Of a stretch of DNA of 64,000 nt, positions 33,073 through 40,989 are shown piece by piece. The notes beneath the pieces were generated by a model. The model had not been told where the DNA came from. It was given only the letters and a program-made list of their open reading frames with translations, and made no database searches. Numbering within the stretch: the stretch's first letter is position 1; each line of letters starts with the position of its first letter. The position numbers and the translations under genes were made by a program. Where the stretch lies: positions 372,001-436,000 of the forward strand of contig NZ_FOOT01000004.1 in the NCBI RefSeq assembly GCF_900113285.1, written 5' to 3'. Source of the stretch: Pontibacter chinhatensis. GTDB taxonomy: Bacteria; Bacteroidota; Bacteroidia; Cytophagales; Hymenobacteraceae.

Positions 33073-33375
33073 ATGAAGCTACAGATGCATTCCATCCACT
33101 TCGAGGCAGACAAACAACTTACTGACTTTGTACAGCAGAAAGTGAACAAACTCGAAACATTCTATGATCGCATTGTGGAAGGCGAAGTGTTTCTTAAACA
33201 TAACAACAAGGATGGCGTGGACAACAAGACCGTGGAGATCAAGTTGTTTGTGCCAGGCTCTACCCTATTCTCGCAGGAGGACGCCCCCTCGTTTGAAGCT
33301 GCCGCTGACGCTGCCGTTGAGGCGATGCGACGCCAGCTAAAGCGCTTTAAGCAAAAGCAAATGGCCCACCACTAA
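33073..33375 (+). CDS. hpf: Ribosome hibernation-promoting factor (HPF/RaiA family)
   Basis: The 100-residue protein has the beta-alpha-beta-beta-beta-alpha pattern of short HPF/YfiA: MKLQMHSIHFEADKQLTDFV, KVNKLETFYDRIVEGEVFL, KTVEIKLFVPG and FEAAADAAVEAMRRQLKRFK with a basic C-terminus. It binds the 30S subunit in stationary phase. It lies 29 bases after xerC in the same operon. In many Bacteroidota the cluster continues into tRNA genes and tuf; here a strong terminator ends it. Confidence 0.93.
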   Translation: MKLQMHSIHFEADKQLTDFVQQKVNKLETFYDRIVEGEVFLKHNNKDGVDNKTVEIKLFVPGSTLFSQEDAPSFEAAADAAVEAMRRQLKRFKQKQMAHH

Positions 33376-33377
33376 GA

Positions 33378-33401
33378 TTTATACTTATCAGAAAGTATAA
33401 A
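33378..33401. repeat. Inverted pair of iterated heptamers
   Basis: TTTATACTT and AAGTATAAA are separated by six bases, forming a 9-bp stem just before the large terminator after hpf. It illustrates the paired, hairpin-forming use of the motif at gene ends. Confidence 0.55.
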
Positions 33402-33443
33402 AACAGCGGGGCCTGCTATTCTGTAGCAGGCCCCGCTGTTTTT
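33400..33443. terminator. Strong bidirectional terminator between hpf and metK
   Basis: A perfect 19-bp stem (33400-33418 with 33424-33442, arm AAAACAGCGGGGCCTGCTA) with a 5-base loop is flanked by A and T runs. It serves both convergent genes. Confidence 0.9.
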
Positions 33444-33462
33444 ATTACCAAATCAAGCCTTA

Positions 33463-34767
33463 TTACAGGCCAAACTCAGCTTTTATCTTGTCTACATAAT
33501 CCAGCTTCTCCCAGGTGAAGGTCTCAAACTCGCGCACCTCTTTCTGGCCGTTTACAAGTACTTCTACTTGCTTCGTGCCTGGTGTTCTGCCCATGTGGCC
33601 ATAGGCAGCCGTCTCAGAGAAAATAGGGTTCTGCAAACCAAAGCGCTGGACAATGGCATAAGGGCGCATGTCAAAAAGCTTGTTTACCTTCTCGGCAATT
33701 TCGCCATCGCTCATAATGTTGCCGCTCGCGTCTTTTACTTTCGTAGAACCATACGTTGTAACATACAGACCCACTGGCTTGGCCACACCAATAGCATAAG
33801 CCACCTGCACCAACGCCTGGCTGGCTACACCGGCCGCAACCAAGTTTTTAGCGATATGGCGGGCAGCATATGCCGCAGATCGGTCTACTTTAGAAGAGTC
33901 CTTCCCGGAGAAAGCTCCTCCGCCGTGAGCACCTTTGCCCCCGTACGTGTCCACAATAATCTTACGTCCTGTCAGGCCAGTATCGCCGTGCGGTCCACCA
34001 ATTACAAACTTGCCTGTCGGGTTGATGTGATAGATAATATCTGAGTTGAACAACTGCTGGATACGCTCAGGCAGCTGCTTCAGTACGCGCGGAATCAGAA
34101 TGCTATCCACATCCTCTTTAATCCTTGCCAGCATCTGGCGCTCTGCCTCGTTTTTCGCCTCCGTACTATCGTTATCCGCCTTCACAAACTCATCGTGCTG
34201 GGTAGAGATAACAATGGTATCAATCTTCTCGGGCACGTGGTTATCGCTGTAGCGGATGGTAACCTGAGACTTTGCGTCTGGGCGCAGGTAGGTCATTTCT
34301 TTGCCTTCCTTGCGAATAGCAGCCAACTCCTGCAGCAGCAGGTGCGAAATGCTCAGCGCAAGCGGCATGTAATTGTTTGTCTCGTCTGTAGCATACCCGA
34401 ACATCATGCCCTGGTCACCGGCACCCTGGTCTTCCGGGTTGGCGCGCTCAACGCCCTGGTTTATATCTGCAGACTGTTCGTGGATGGCCGAGATAACCCC
34501 ACAGGCATCTGCATCAAACATATATTCTGACTTGGTATAGCCAATGCGTTTGATAACATCGCGGGCAACCTTCTGCACGTCCACGTAAGCCTCTGACTTC
34601 ACTTCCCCGCTCAATACCACCAGGCCGGTAGTTACAAGCGTCTCACAGGCTACCTTAGACTGCGGGTCTTGCTTTAAGAATTCATCTAACAGCGCATCCG
34701 AAATCTGATCGGCCACTTTATCCGGGTGCCCTTCTGACACAGACTCAGATGTAAATAAATAAGGCAT
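33463..34767 (-). CDS. metK: S-adenosylmethionine synthetase
   Basis: From the ATG at 34767 the enzyme has 434 residues with MetK motifs: [76 protein letters not shown] and ARHIAKNLV. It makes SAM from ATP and methionine. It is somewhat longer than E. coli MetK because of an insertion after the first domain, as usual in Bacteroidota. Eight upstream codons in the open frame were dropped. No iterated heptamer occurs inside the gene. Confidence 0.97.
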   Translation of the reverse strand: MPYLFTSESVSEGHPDKVADQISDALLDEFLKQDPQSKVACETLVTTGLVVLSGEVKSEAYVDVQKVARDVIKRIGYTKSEYMFDADACGVISAIHEQSADINQGVERANPEDQGAGDQGMMFGYATDETNNYMPLALSISHLLLQELAAIRKEGKEMTYLRPDAKSQVTIRYSDNHVPEKIDTIVISTQHDEFVKADNDSTEAKNEAERQMLARIKEDVDSILIPRVLKQLPERIQQLFNSDIIYHINPTGKFVIGGPHGDTGLTGRKIIVDTYGGKGAHGGGAFSGKDSSKVDRSAAYAARHIAKNLVAAGVASQALVQVAYAIGVAKPVGLYVTTYGSTKVKDASGNIMSDGEIAEKVNKLFDMRPYAIVQRFGLQNPIFSETAAYGHMGRTPGTKQVEVLVNGQKEVREFETFTWEKLDYVDKIKAEFGL

Positions 34768-35016
34768 ATTTTTCGATGGGTTTAGGTACAAAGTATAAAC
34801 CGACTGCCCCCTTTGGCAGCGGGTACAAAGCTAAGATAAATCTGCCACACTTGAAACTGATTACAGGCACTCTACAGTGGCATGTAATGATTTATCAGCA
34901 TAACGGTTACGCCCCATCTGAGCCTGCTTTGGCAGAGAGCAGCAAGCATAGCAACACAACCTTTGAAAACGCCCCCCGTTCATTTACTTCAAATTGTATT
35001 ATTTGAAAGAATCTAT

Positions 35017-35820
35017 ATGAAACGCCTATTAACTATACTTTGCCTTTTAACTTTTCTGGCAGGGCAAGTACACGCCCAAGATGACTCCCCTTACAAGACT
35101 AGCTTCAAAGTGGATGCCCCCATTATAGTGGCCGGCATGGGCCTCAGTGCCTATGGCCTTAAGCTGATGCAGGATAAAAGCGGACTAAGCGAGGCTGAAA
35201 TTATGGCACTGAGCAAGCGTGACGTAAACGGCTTTGATCGTTTTGCGGCCGGGTATGATTCGGAAAACGCCAAGAAAATCAGCGACTATCCATTTTACGC
35301 CTCGTTTGGTACTCCCTTTCTGATGCTCCTGAATGACAACGTTGGTAGCAAGGCTGGTCAGGTACTGGTACTTTATGTGGAGACGATGGCTGTGACAGGT
35401 GCATTCTTTACCATGACGAATGGTAGCGTAGAGCGCGAGCGCCCGCTAGTGTACAGCCCGGATGTCGACATTTCGGATAAGAATGACGCAAACGCCCGCA
35501 ACTCCTTTTATGCCGGCCATACAGCTGCCACTGCCAGTGCCACTTTCTTTGCGGCCAAAATATTTCATGACTTCAACCCCGACTCCCCTGCCCGCCCCTA
35601 TGTATGGGCTGCCGCGGCTGCAGTGCCTGCCGCTGTTGGCTACCTGCGCCTGAAGGCCGGAAAACACTTTTTAAGTGACAACCTGCTGGGCTATACCATG
35701 GGCGCAGCGGCCGGCATACTGGTGCCGCAGCTGCACAAGAAAACGAACAAGCGCAATATTAGCCTTATGCCTGTGTCGGGTAAATACTTTAACGGTGCTT
35801 TGATGACGTACACTTTTTAA
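35017..35820 (+). CDS. PAP2-family phosphatase, exported
   Basis: From the ATG at 35017 the product has 267 residues with a signal peptide (MKRLLTILCLLTFLAGQVHA). The PAP2 motifs are present in divergent form: motif 1 in NGSVERERP, motif 2 SFYAGHTAATAS (canonical PSGH replaced by YAGH), and motif 3 LRLKAGKHFLSDNLLG with Arg, His and Asp. It is probably periplasmic or membrane associated and acts on lipid phosphates. The gene is divergent from metK across ~250 bases and has its own terminator. Confidence 0.82.
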   Translation: MKRLLTILCLLTFLAGQVHAQDDSPYKTSFKVDAPIIVAGMGLSAYGLKLMQDKSGLSEAEIMALSKRDVNGFDRFAAGYDSENAKKISDYPFYASFGTPFLMLLNDNVGSKAGQVLVLYVETMAVTGAFFTMTNGSVERERPLVYSPDVDISDKNDANARNSFYAGHTAATASATFFAAKIFHDFNPDSPARPYVWAAAAAVPAAVGYLRLKAGKHFLSDNLLGYTMGAAAGILVPQLHKKTNKRNISLMPVSGKYFNGALMTYTF

Positions 35821-35837
35821 GGCTACCGATCTAAACA

Positions 35838-35866
35838 CAAAGGGCCGCCCAATGGGCGGCCCTTTG
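35838..35866 (+). terminator. Terminator after the PAP2 gene
   Basis: CAAAGGGCCGCCC-AAT-GGGCGGCCCTTTG is a perfect 13-bp stem between the convergent PAP2 and SusD-like genes. Confidence 0.85.
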
Positions 35867-35888
35867 TTAAATCATCAAAATAGGATGC

Positions 35889-37388
35889 TTATGGGTTCTG
35901 CACCATGTTCGGATTAGCATCTATCTCACCCTGTGGAATCTGGTGAATAAACAGATCCGAGTTCGCTGGCGTAACACCTACTTTAGCAGTATGGTTACCT
36001 TCACGAACAAGTGGTTTCTGCAGACGTTTTATGTCGAACAGTCCGAATCCTTCTCCATAAAGCTCTTTTCTACGCTCTGTGTAGATTTCCTCCAGAAGAG
36101 CTTCTCCAGTGTTCACAGAAGGCAGTACTAAAGCAGTATCAGTATAGCGGTTGCGACGCAGCTCAAGCAGCAAGCCCTGTGCACCTACGAAATCGCCTAA
36201 CTTAGCTTTAGCCTCAGCTTCTATTAACAGCATTTCCGCAGAACGCATCAGCACAATATGTCCGCCTAAGTCTACCAAGTCCTTAAATTTGGTGATGGTA
36301 TAGCGGTCTGAGTTCCATACTTTCTCGCCTGCGTTGTTTGTTGTAAAGGCTTTCTCGTCTTCCTGGAACTCGCGGCGTGCATCATTTTTATCGAACAGCT
36401 CTACGAACTTATCATTTGCACGGAGGTTGTTGTAACCTCTGCGGGCATATACCCTGCTGCCAGTGCTGCTGATTGTATAGCGACCATCTATGAACGAATA
36501 GAAGGAAGCGTATGCGTTGTTCTGATCGGCAGACTGTGGCAGACCCCAAATCCACTCTCCATTACTGTAGTTATTGAAGCCTGCTTTGTATGTTGCTGCA
36601 CTCATCAATGGATACCCTTCACGTGCTTTAGCTGCGTACTCTGCTGCTTTCTGCCACTCTCCCATCTCCAGGTACACACGAGCAAGTAAGCCCTGTGCTA
36701 CATTCTTGTTAATGCGGCTCTTGCTAGGACGTGCCGTAGAAAGGCTCTGCTCAGCTTCTGTTAAGTCAGCTAATATCTGAGTGTATACCTGCTCAAGAGT
36801 AGCTCTCTCTTTTCCCTCAGTCTGTGGTGTAGCTGGGTCAAGCATAAGAGGTACGGCAGGGGCATTTCTGTCTTTTAGGTACGTATGCTGATAAACACGT
36901 GCCAGGTTGAAATAAGCGAATGCTCTAACCACCTTAGCCTCTCCCTCAAAAGATTTTATTTCACCTTCTGTGGCATCTGGCAGGTTCTTAGCATTGGCTA
37001 TGATGTTATTGGCGTTAGTGATCAGGTTGTAAGCATGCCCCCACAGGATACGGGTACCGCGGTATGTGGCATTCTTATTATCAAGTTCATACTGAAACAC
37101 GAACCAGTTGCTGTTAGCCATCACATCCTGTCCCATCACATCGAAGGTCATCATCAGAGCTGGAACACCATAGCTATCATGGCTTACTGCACCTTGGTTA
37201 ACAGGGGCTTGACGCATTAAGCGGATAATACCTGTTAATGCTGCCTCCATTCCATCCTTCGTGCTGTATGCCTGATCATAGGATACGGCGTTGGAAGGAA
37301 CTACCTCCAGGTAGTCTTTCTCGCATGCAGTTAAGCTTAGGGTTGCACCAAGCAGAGCTACAATATATTTCTTATTTATAATATTCAT
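35889..37388 (-). CDS. RagB/SusD family nutrient-uptake lipoprotein
   Basis: The 499-residue lipoprotein (lipobox LTACEKDYLEVVP) has the SusD N-terminal pattern YDQAYSTKDGMEAALTGIIR, TPR-like helices (EAKVVRAFAYFNLARVYQHT, VAQGLLARVYLEMGEWQKAA) and the C-terminal ERRKELYGEGFGLFDIKRL. It caps the SusC barrel encoded 22 bases upstream and captures oligomeric nutrient at the surface. The substrate is unknown: no glycosidase, sigma or anti-sigma gene is adjacent, while an S9 peptidase lies beyond SusC. GC content appears lower than in surrounding genes. Confidence 0.95.
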   Translation of the reverse strand: MNIINKKYIVALLGATLSLTACEKDYLEVVPSNAVSYDQAYSTKDGMEAALTGIIRLMRQAPVNQGAVSHDSYGVPALMMTFDVMGQDVMANSNWFVFQYELDNKNATYRGTRILWGHAYNLITNANNIIANAKNLPDATEGEIKSFEGEAKVVRAFAYFNLARVYQHTYLKDRNAPAVPLMLDPATPQTEGKERATLEQVYTQILADLTEAEQSLSTARPSKSRINKNVAQGLLARVYLEMGEWQKAAEYAAKAREGYPLMSAATYKAGFNNYSNGEWIWGLPQSADQNNAYASFYSFIDGRYTISSTGSRVYARRGYNNLRANDKFVELFDKNDARREFQEDEKAFTTNNAGEKVWNSDRYTITKFKDLVDLGGHIVLMRSAEMLLIEAEAKAKLGDFVGAQGLLLELRRNRYTDTALVLPSVNTGEALLEEIYTERRKELYGEGFGLFDIKRLQKPLVREGNHTAKVGVTPANSDLFIHQIPQGEIDANPNMVQNP

Positions 37389-37410
37389 TATCTTCTACTT
37401 ATAAAAATAC

Positions 37411-40400
37411 TTACAGAGTTGCGCGCACACCTACAGAGAAAGTCTTTTGAGCAGGGAATCTGTTGTCTGTTATACCATCAATCGACTGCTCCGGATCCAA
37501 GCCTTTTGTCTTGAAGGCTGTCCACAGGTTGTCACCTTGTACAAAGATTCTGGCATTCTTCAAACCAACCTTGTCCTGAAGTGTCTTTGGCAATGTATAA
37601 CCAAGCGTTACGTTACGCAGACGTAGATAAGAAGCATCCACAAGGAATCTTGATGACTGACCGTTAGAGTTCAGTTCCTGCACAGTACCTAATCTTGGCA
37701 CGTCAGTTACATCACCTGGCTTCTGCCATCTGTTCAGGATGTCTGTGTGCCAGTTTGTACCGGCACGATCGCCTCCGTGCATCAAGCCACTGTAGTCTGT
37801 GTTAAGAATCTCTCCACCAATGCTGTAAGTAAAGAACACGCTTAGGTCAAAGTTTCTGTACTGTAGGTTGTTTGTAACACCACCTGTTACATCAGGCAGA
37901 GCAGTTCCTACATAGTAGCGAGTAGCGTCATCGTAATCAGAAGTAGTAGTTCTTATAGTGTTGCCATCCGCATCTTCAGCATCCATGTACCAAAGGCTAC
38001 GACCAGTTTCTGGATCTACACCAGCAAAGTCACGCAGGTAGAAGTCGTAGATAGAGTGACCTACTTTAAGCTGCTTAGTACCTTGCATGATAGTTTCCTG
38101 AGGAAGCTTGGTCAACTCGTTCTTGTTATGAGCTGCGTTGGCGTTAATGCTCCAGAAGAAATTATCTGAATCAATAAGACGTGCATCCACATTTATCTCA
38201 ACACCTCTGTTTCTCATAGTACCCAAGTTGTCGAATACTGATGTAAAACCGGTTGAAGGAGCAAGAGGCTTGTTGAAGAGCAGGTCTTTAGATGTTCTTT
38301 CGTAGTAGTCCAACGACACATCTACTCTGTCAAAGATGGTCGCATCAAGGCCAACGTTGAAGGCAGCCTGCTTCTCCCATGACAGGGCAGCATTTTCTAA
38401 CTTAGAAAGAATGATACCTGGTGAAGACAGATCACTGTATCCCGTTTGGTATAAACCTCTGTAAGCATAGAAGTCAGCAGCACCTCCAGAAGTCAGCAGG
38501 CCTTCGTTACCAGACGTACCGTAGCTAGCACGTAGCTTGGCATCATTCACCCACGAAACAGCGCTCATGAAATCCTCTTGCGAGATTCTGTAAGAACCAC
38601 CAACCGAGAAGAAGTTACCCCAACGGTTGTCAGCATGGAAGCGAGAAGAACCATCGCGACGGAAGGAAGCTGACAGGTAATACTTGTCCTGGAAGTTATA
38701 GTTCAACTGGCCAAGGAAGCTAAGCAGCGAACGTCTGTCTGACTGGCTATTCAGCGCGTTGATTGTTGAAGCATTATCAAGCTCAGTTAAGCCTGGTAGC
38801 GCCAGGAAGTTGGTCTTTTGACCATACAGGTAGTCATACTTATAGTTGAAAGCCTCGAAACCACCCAAAGCGTCAATTTGATGCTGTCCTAATGATTTGC
38901 TGTAGCTCAGGATGTGGTTGATGGTATACTCCACGAAAGAGCTTCTCCACTGTGTACCACGACCTCCTACACCAGCGCCATCGCCGTAGTTCGGGTTGTA
39001 GAACGTAAAGTCCTTAGTGTTGTCTCCTGTAAGAGCAAATGTAGTTTTATACCTCAGGTTCAATGGAAGTTCAACCTCACCGAAGGTGTTCAGGCTCCAG
39101 GTAAGTACGTTGCGCTTCAGCATGTCCAGTTCTGTAGTACCAACAGGGTTGCTGTTACCACCGTACGGACGGCTTGTGTTAAAGTCAAACTCAAATGGGT
39201 TGGTTACAAAAGTACCATCCGCATTTCTTCTTCTGTAGATTGGGTAAACAGAAGAAATGTTTCTACCCCAAGAAACTACGTTACGGAAAGAGGTACCGCC
39301 AGTAGTAGGGCTGTTCTGATCTGTATTTGCGATCAATGCATTTACACCGAATCTGATTTTGTCGGTAACCTGAGAAGCTACACGAAGACGGCCAGTATAA
39401 CGCTTGAATCCTGAGGTAATGAACGCACCCTCTTGGTTCAGGTAGTTACCGGAGAAATAGTAGTTCGTTTTATCGTTACCTCCCTGGATACCGAAGTCAT
39501 ACTCCTGACGAGTAGCATTTCTGTAAAGAGCGTCTCTCCAATCATCCTCCCAAGCAGGAGTAAGGCCTGACTTTATTTTGCCATCCAGTCCAACTGGCTC
39601 AGGATCGCTAAATGGGTTATACTGCTGTCCGTTAGCTGCGCCTGCAATACGCCCAACCACACTCTTTGTAGCATACTCCTCCGGAGAGGCAAACTTACCT
39701 TCCCACTTCGTACGGTCTGTGGCAGCATCATTTCGCAGCGCCTCCCAAGTCAGTTCATAATACTGGTTTGGATTAACTGTTTTGTAGTCTTTTACTGCAA
39801 AGTCAGATACACCAAATGTAGCACCGAAAGTGATAGTAGGCTCCTGAGGTGCTTTACCCCCTTTAGTTGTAATTACAACTACACCGTTAGCGGCACGAGA
39901 GCCGTAAAGAGCTGCTGCACTAGCGTCTTTCAGAACCGTCATAGACTCGATGTCGTTCGGGTTAATTGCGTTCAGGTCACCTGAATAAGGGGCGCCATCA
40001 ACCACATAAAGCGGTGTAGAAGACGAAGCAACTGAACCGATACCACGGATACGGATTTGGCCTGTAGAACCAGGCTGACCGCTTGTCTGCACTACCTGTA
40101 CACCTGGTGTTAAACCACCCAGTGCTTTAGTAACGTCGTTTGCCTGAATCTTCTCGATGGCTTCTGCTTTGATAGCTGAAGCTGAACCGGTAAAAGACTT
40201 TTCGTCAGCTGTACCGTAAGCAACAACAATTACTTCGGACAGGGCTTTGGTATCAGTGCCCAGCTTTACGTTAACCGTGCTTCTTCCGGAGATAGCTACT
40301 TCTTGAGTTTCGTAACCGATGTAGCGGAACACCAAGGTAGTTCCGTTTGCAGGCACGCTCACACTATAGTCCCCCTCTACACCTGTGGTTGCACCAACAG

Positions 40401-40548
40401 TTGTGCCTTTTACAATGACAGCAACACCTGGCAATGGTTGTCCATTGCTGGCGTCGGTCACCTTACCCGTTACAGTTTGGCTTTGCGCCCACGCTTGGTT
40501 CACAAGCGTAAGAAGCATCACCAAACTAAATAATAGAACTTTTCTCAT
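37411..40548 (-). CDS. SusC/RagA family TonB-linked outer-membrane protein
   Basis: The 1045-residue protein has a signal peptide (LVNQAWAQ) and a carboxypeptidase-regulatory-like domain (TVTGKVTDASNGQPLPGVAV). The TonB-linked linker region SEVIVVAYG and the plug (IQANDVTKALGGLTPGVQVV, GQIRIRGIGSVASSSTPLYV, LKDASAAALYGSRAANGVVV) follow. The C-terminal barrel ends KTFSVGVRATL. It forms the energised transport barrel with the SusD lid in one operon. No exact copy of the iterated heptamer was found in the whole 4.7 kb SusCD locus, unlike most of the window. Confidence 0.97.
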   Translation of the reverse strand: MRKVLLFSLVMLLTLVNQAWAQSQTVTGKVTDASNGQPLPGVAVIVKGTTVGATTGVEGDYSVSVPANGTTLVFRYIGYETQEVAISGRSTVNVKLGTDTKALSEVIVVAYGTADEKSFTGSASAIKAEAIEKIQANDVTKALGGLTPGVQVVQTSGQPGSTGQIRIRGIGSVASSSTPLYVVDGAPYSGDLNAINPNDIESMTVLKDASAAALYGSRAANGVVVITTKGGKAPQEPTITFGATFGVSDFAVKDYKTVNPNQYYELTWEALRNDAATDRTKWEGKFASPEEYATKSVVGRIAGAANGQQYNPFSDPEPVGLDGKIKSGLTPAWEDDWRDALYRNATRQEYDFGIQGGNDKTNYYFSGNYLNQEGAFITSGFKRYTGRLRVASQVTDKIRFGVNALIANTDQNSPTTGGTSFRNVVSWGRNISSVYPIYRRRNADGTFVTNPFEFDFNTSRPYGGNSNPVGTTELDMLKRNVLTWSLNTFGEVELPLNLRYKTTFALTGDNTKDFTFYNPNYGDGAGVGGRGTQWRSSFVEYTINHILSYSKSLGQHQIDALGGFEAFNYKYDYLYGQKTNFLALPGLTELDNASTINALNSQSDRRSLLSFLGQLNYNFQDKYYLSASFRRDGSSRFHADNRWGNFFSVGGSYRISQEDFMSAVSWVNDAKLRASYGTSGNEGLLTSGGAADFYAYRGLYQTGYSDLSSPGIILSKLENAALSWEKQAAFNVGLDATIFDRVDVSLDYYERTSKDLLFNKPLAPSTGFTSVFDNLGTMRNRGVEINVDARLIDSDNFFWSINANAAHNKNELTKLPQETIMQGTKQLKVGHSIYDFYLRDFAGVDPETGRSLWYMDAEDADGNTIRTTTSDYDDATRYYVGTALPDVTGGVTNNLQYRNFDLSVFFTYSIGGEILNTDYSGLMHGGDRAGTNWHTDILNRWQKPGDVTDVPRLGTVQELNSNGQSSRFLVDASYLRLRNVTLGYTLPKTLQDKVGLKNARIFVQGDNLWTAFKTKGLDPEQSIDGITDNRFPAQKTFSVGVRATL

Positions 40549-40932
40549 AAAGTTAGATTAGATTGATTGGTAAAATAGTTTATGGTTGTTTCTCAAATAT
40601 AGGTCGATGTTGCAACACTTCCCATAGCCATTTAAAAAAAACATCCCGAAAACTTAACCTAACCTTAATTTTGACGTAAAAAGCAAGTTTGTTGCATATT
40701 CAATCTGCTGTAGATAAACCACTTACCACACCCTAGCGATCAGTTTGTCATTTTTCTCATATCGTTAAAAAAAAGTGGTTCAGAGAAAATATGTAGCCGT
40801 TTCGCTATAGAAAATCTCTGTTATAACTCCTTTTAAGCTTGGGGCTTACCTACATCCTGTATTAGGCGAGTAATTATACTTTTTATGTATACTGAAAAGT
40901 ATATGTAACACGTTATCACTTGATGGTAATAC
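40549..40932. other. Promoter region of the SusCD operon, no gene
   Basis: No gene is seen in ~380 bases. On the minus strand TATATTTG (40594-40601) fits the TAnnTTTG -7 element for susC, ~45 bases before its start. A cluster of iterated heptamers lies near 40875-40905 (TATACTT then AAGTATA). The rest is AT-rich. Confidence 0.5.
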
Positions 40933-40972
40933 AAAAAAGGCGCGTCAGACTTATGCCTGACGCGCCTTTTTT
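40933..40972 (-). terminator. Terminator of the S9 peptidase gene
   Basis: AAAAAAGGCGCGTCAG pairs perfectly with CTGACGCGCCTTTTTT (16-bp stem, 8-base loop), directly past the minus-strand stop at 40990. Confidence 0.9.
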
Positions 40973-40989
40973 ACAAACCTAAAAGAGTG

